NCBI RefSeq assembly: GCF_001423265.1
Contig: NZ_LMND01000002.1
Span: 899 to 64,898 of the forward strand
DNA from: Methylobacterium sp. Leaf108
GTDB lineage: Bacteria; Pseudomonadota; Alphaproteobacteria; Rhizobiales; Beijerinckiaceae
Length of the DNA stretch: 64,000 bases
Direction of reading: 5' to 3'
Positions within the stretch are counted from its first letter, which is position 1; each line of letters starts with the position of its first letter. Of the stretch, positions 63,834 through 64,000 are shown piece after piece. The notes under the pieces are model-generated. The model ran no database searches. It worked only from the letters and a program-made list of their open reading frames with translations, and had not been told where the DNA came from. The position numbers and the translations under genes are program-made.

Positions 63834-64000
63834 GTGGCACGCTATCGGCCGATCCTCCAGCGCGTGGCGACCTGCGTCGTGGTCGGCTGCGTTCTGGTCG
63901 CCCCCCGCCCGGCCGCCGCCTTCGACCTGTTCGGTCTGTTCGGCTCGGAGGAGGAGCCGCCGGCGCCGAGCGTCGCCGCCGTGCCCTACACCGTGAAGTT
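63834..64000 (+). CDS. tamA: TamA family outer-membrane protein (5' fragment)
   Basis: The first 55 codons from GTG 63834 (a TTG at 63813 is an alternative), cut by the window end. A signal peptide (ATCVVVGCVLVAPRPAAA) is followed by FDLFGLFGSEEEPPAPS and VAAVPYTVK, the conserved N-terminus of Rhizobiales TamA-type autotransporter assembly proteins (POTRA repeats and a BamA-like barrel should follow). With TamB it exports autotransporters or lipids. The identification rests on this short stretch. Confidence 0.6.
   Translation, partial: MARYRPILQRVATCVVVGCVLVAPRPAAAFDLFGLFGSEEEPPAPSVAAVPYTVK

Overview
The window reads as chromosomal DNA from a high-GC alphaproteobacterium, most likely a Methylobacterium/Methylorubrum-type member of the Rhizobiales (Hyphomicrobiales). 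Support comes from a mesaconyl-CoA hydratase of the ethylmalonyl-CoA pathway, a divergent phyR/nepR general-stress-response locus, pyruvate phosphate dikinase, the rpsO-pnp pair, alphaproteobacterial families (DUF2865, DUF1499, DUF6481, DUF6894) and a TamA-type outer-membrane assembly protein. The species call is inference; gene identities rest on motifs read in the translations.

Layout. 1-4.2 kb is the edge of a mobile island: short direct repeats, a 17-bp perfect hairpin, a decayed IS3-type transposase, then a tight DUF3489-DUF2924-serine recombinase operon whose 3' side faces the 3' end of a tRNA-Ala gene. 4.3-12.6 kb holds YggT, mesaconyl-CoA hydratase, a TSUP permease, an L,D-transpeptidase and an RND efflux pair. 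12.8-16.4 kb is the sdhCDAB operon (minus strand), preceded by an SLC13-type transporter. 18-25.7 kb has a two-domain GT2 glycosyltransferase, DUF6894, a SleB-type wall hydrolase, a one-TM protein and ppdK.

25.9-32.4 kb is the most interesting part: a general-stress-response cluster. Around phyR and nepR I find five exact GGAAC-N16/17-CGTT (sigma-EcfG type) promoters within 2.3 kb, plus near-matches nearby. They precede phyR, nepR, a DUF1328 membrane protein, an unannotated-looking 56-codon gene, and a non-coding transcript of about 90 nt that ends in a strong intrinsic terminator and has a C-rich segment (candidate GsrN-like small RNA). Near-match promoters precede a YciE/DUF892 ferritin-like protein, a KGG-repeat stress protein and a small exported protein.

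32.5-50 kb: MntH-type transporter, DUF2865, MBL-fold hydrolase, DUF1499, MarR, HAD phosphatase/YkgJ pair, class III aminotransferase, Tat-exported phosphoesterase, PBP1A, AMIN-amidase, APC permease, GNAT and an exported glycerophosphodiesterase. 50.3-64 kb: rpsO, pnp, GST, mutL (endonuclease type), a HigBA/RelE-like toxin-antitoxin pair, a TetR-controlled membrane-protein pair, arabinose-5-phosphate isomerase, a beta-barrel protein, an Inh-type lipoprotein, DUF6481 and the start of tamA.

Two genome-scale patterns stand out. Short tandem repeats (12-18 bp, 2-5 copies) recur at gene borders and even inside mutL and a signal peptide. A dispersed element of about 100 bp, ending in a long hairpin, sits exactly on the stop codon of two unrelated genes (sdhB and the DUF1499 gene).
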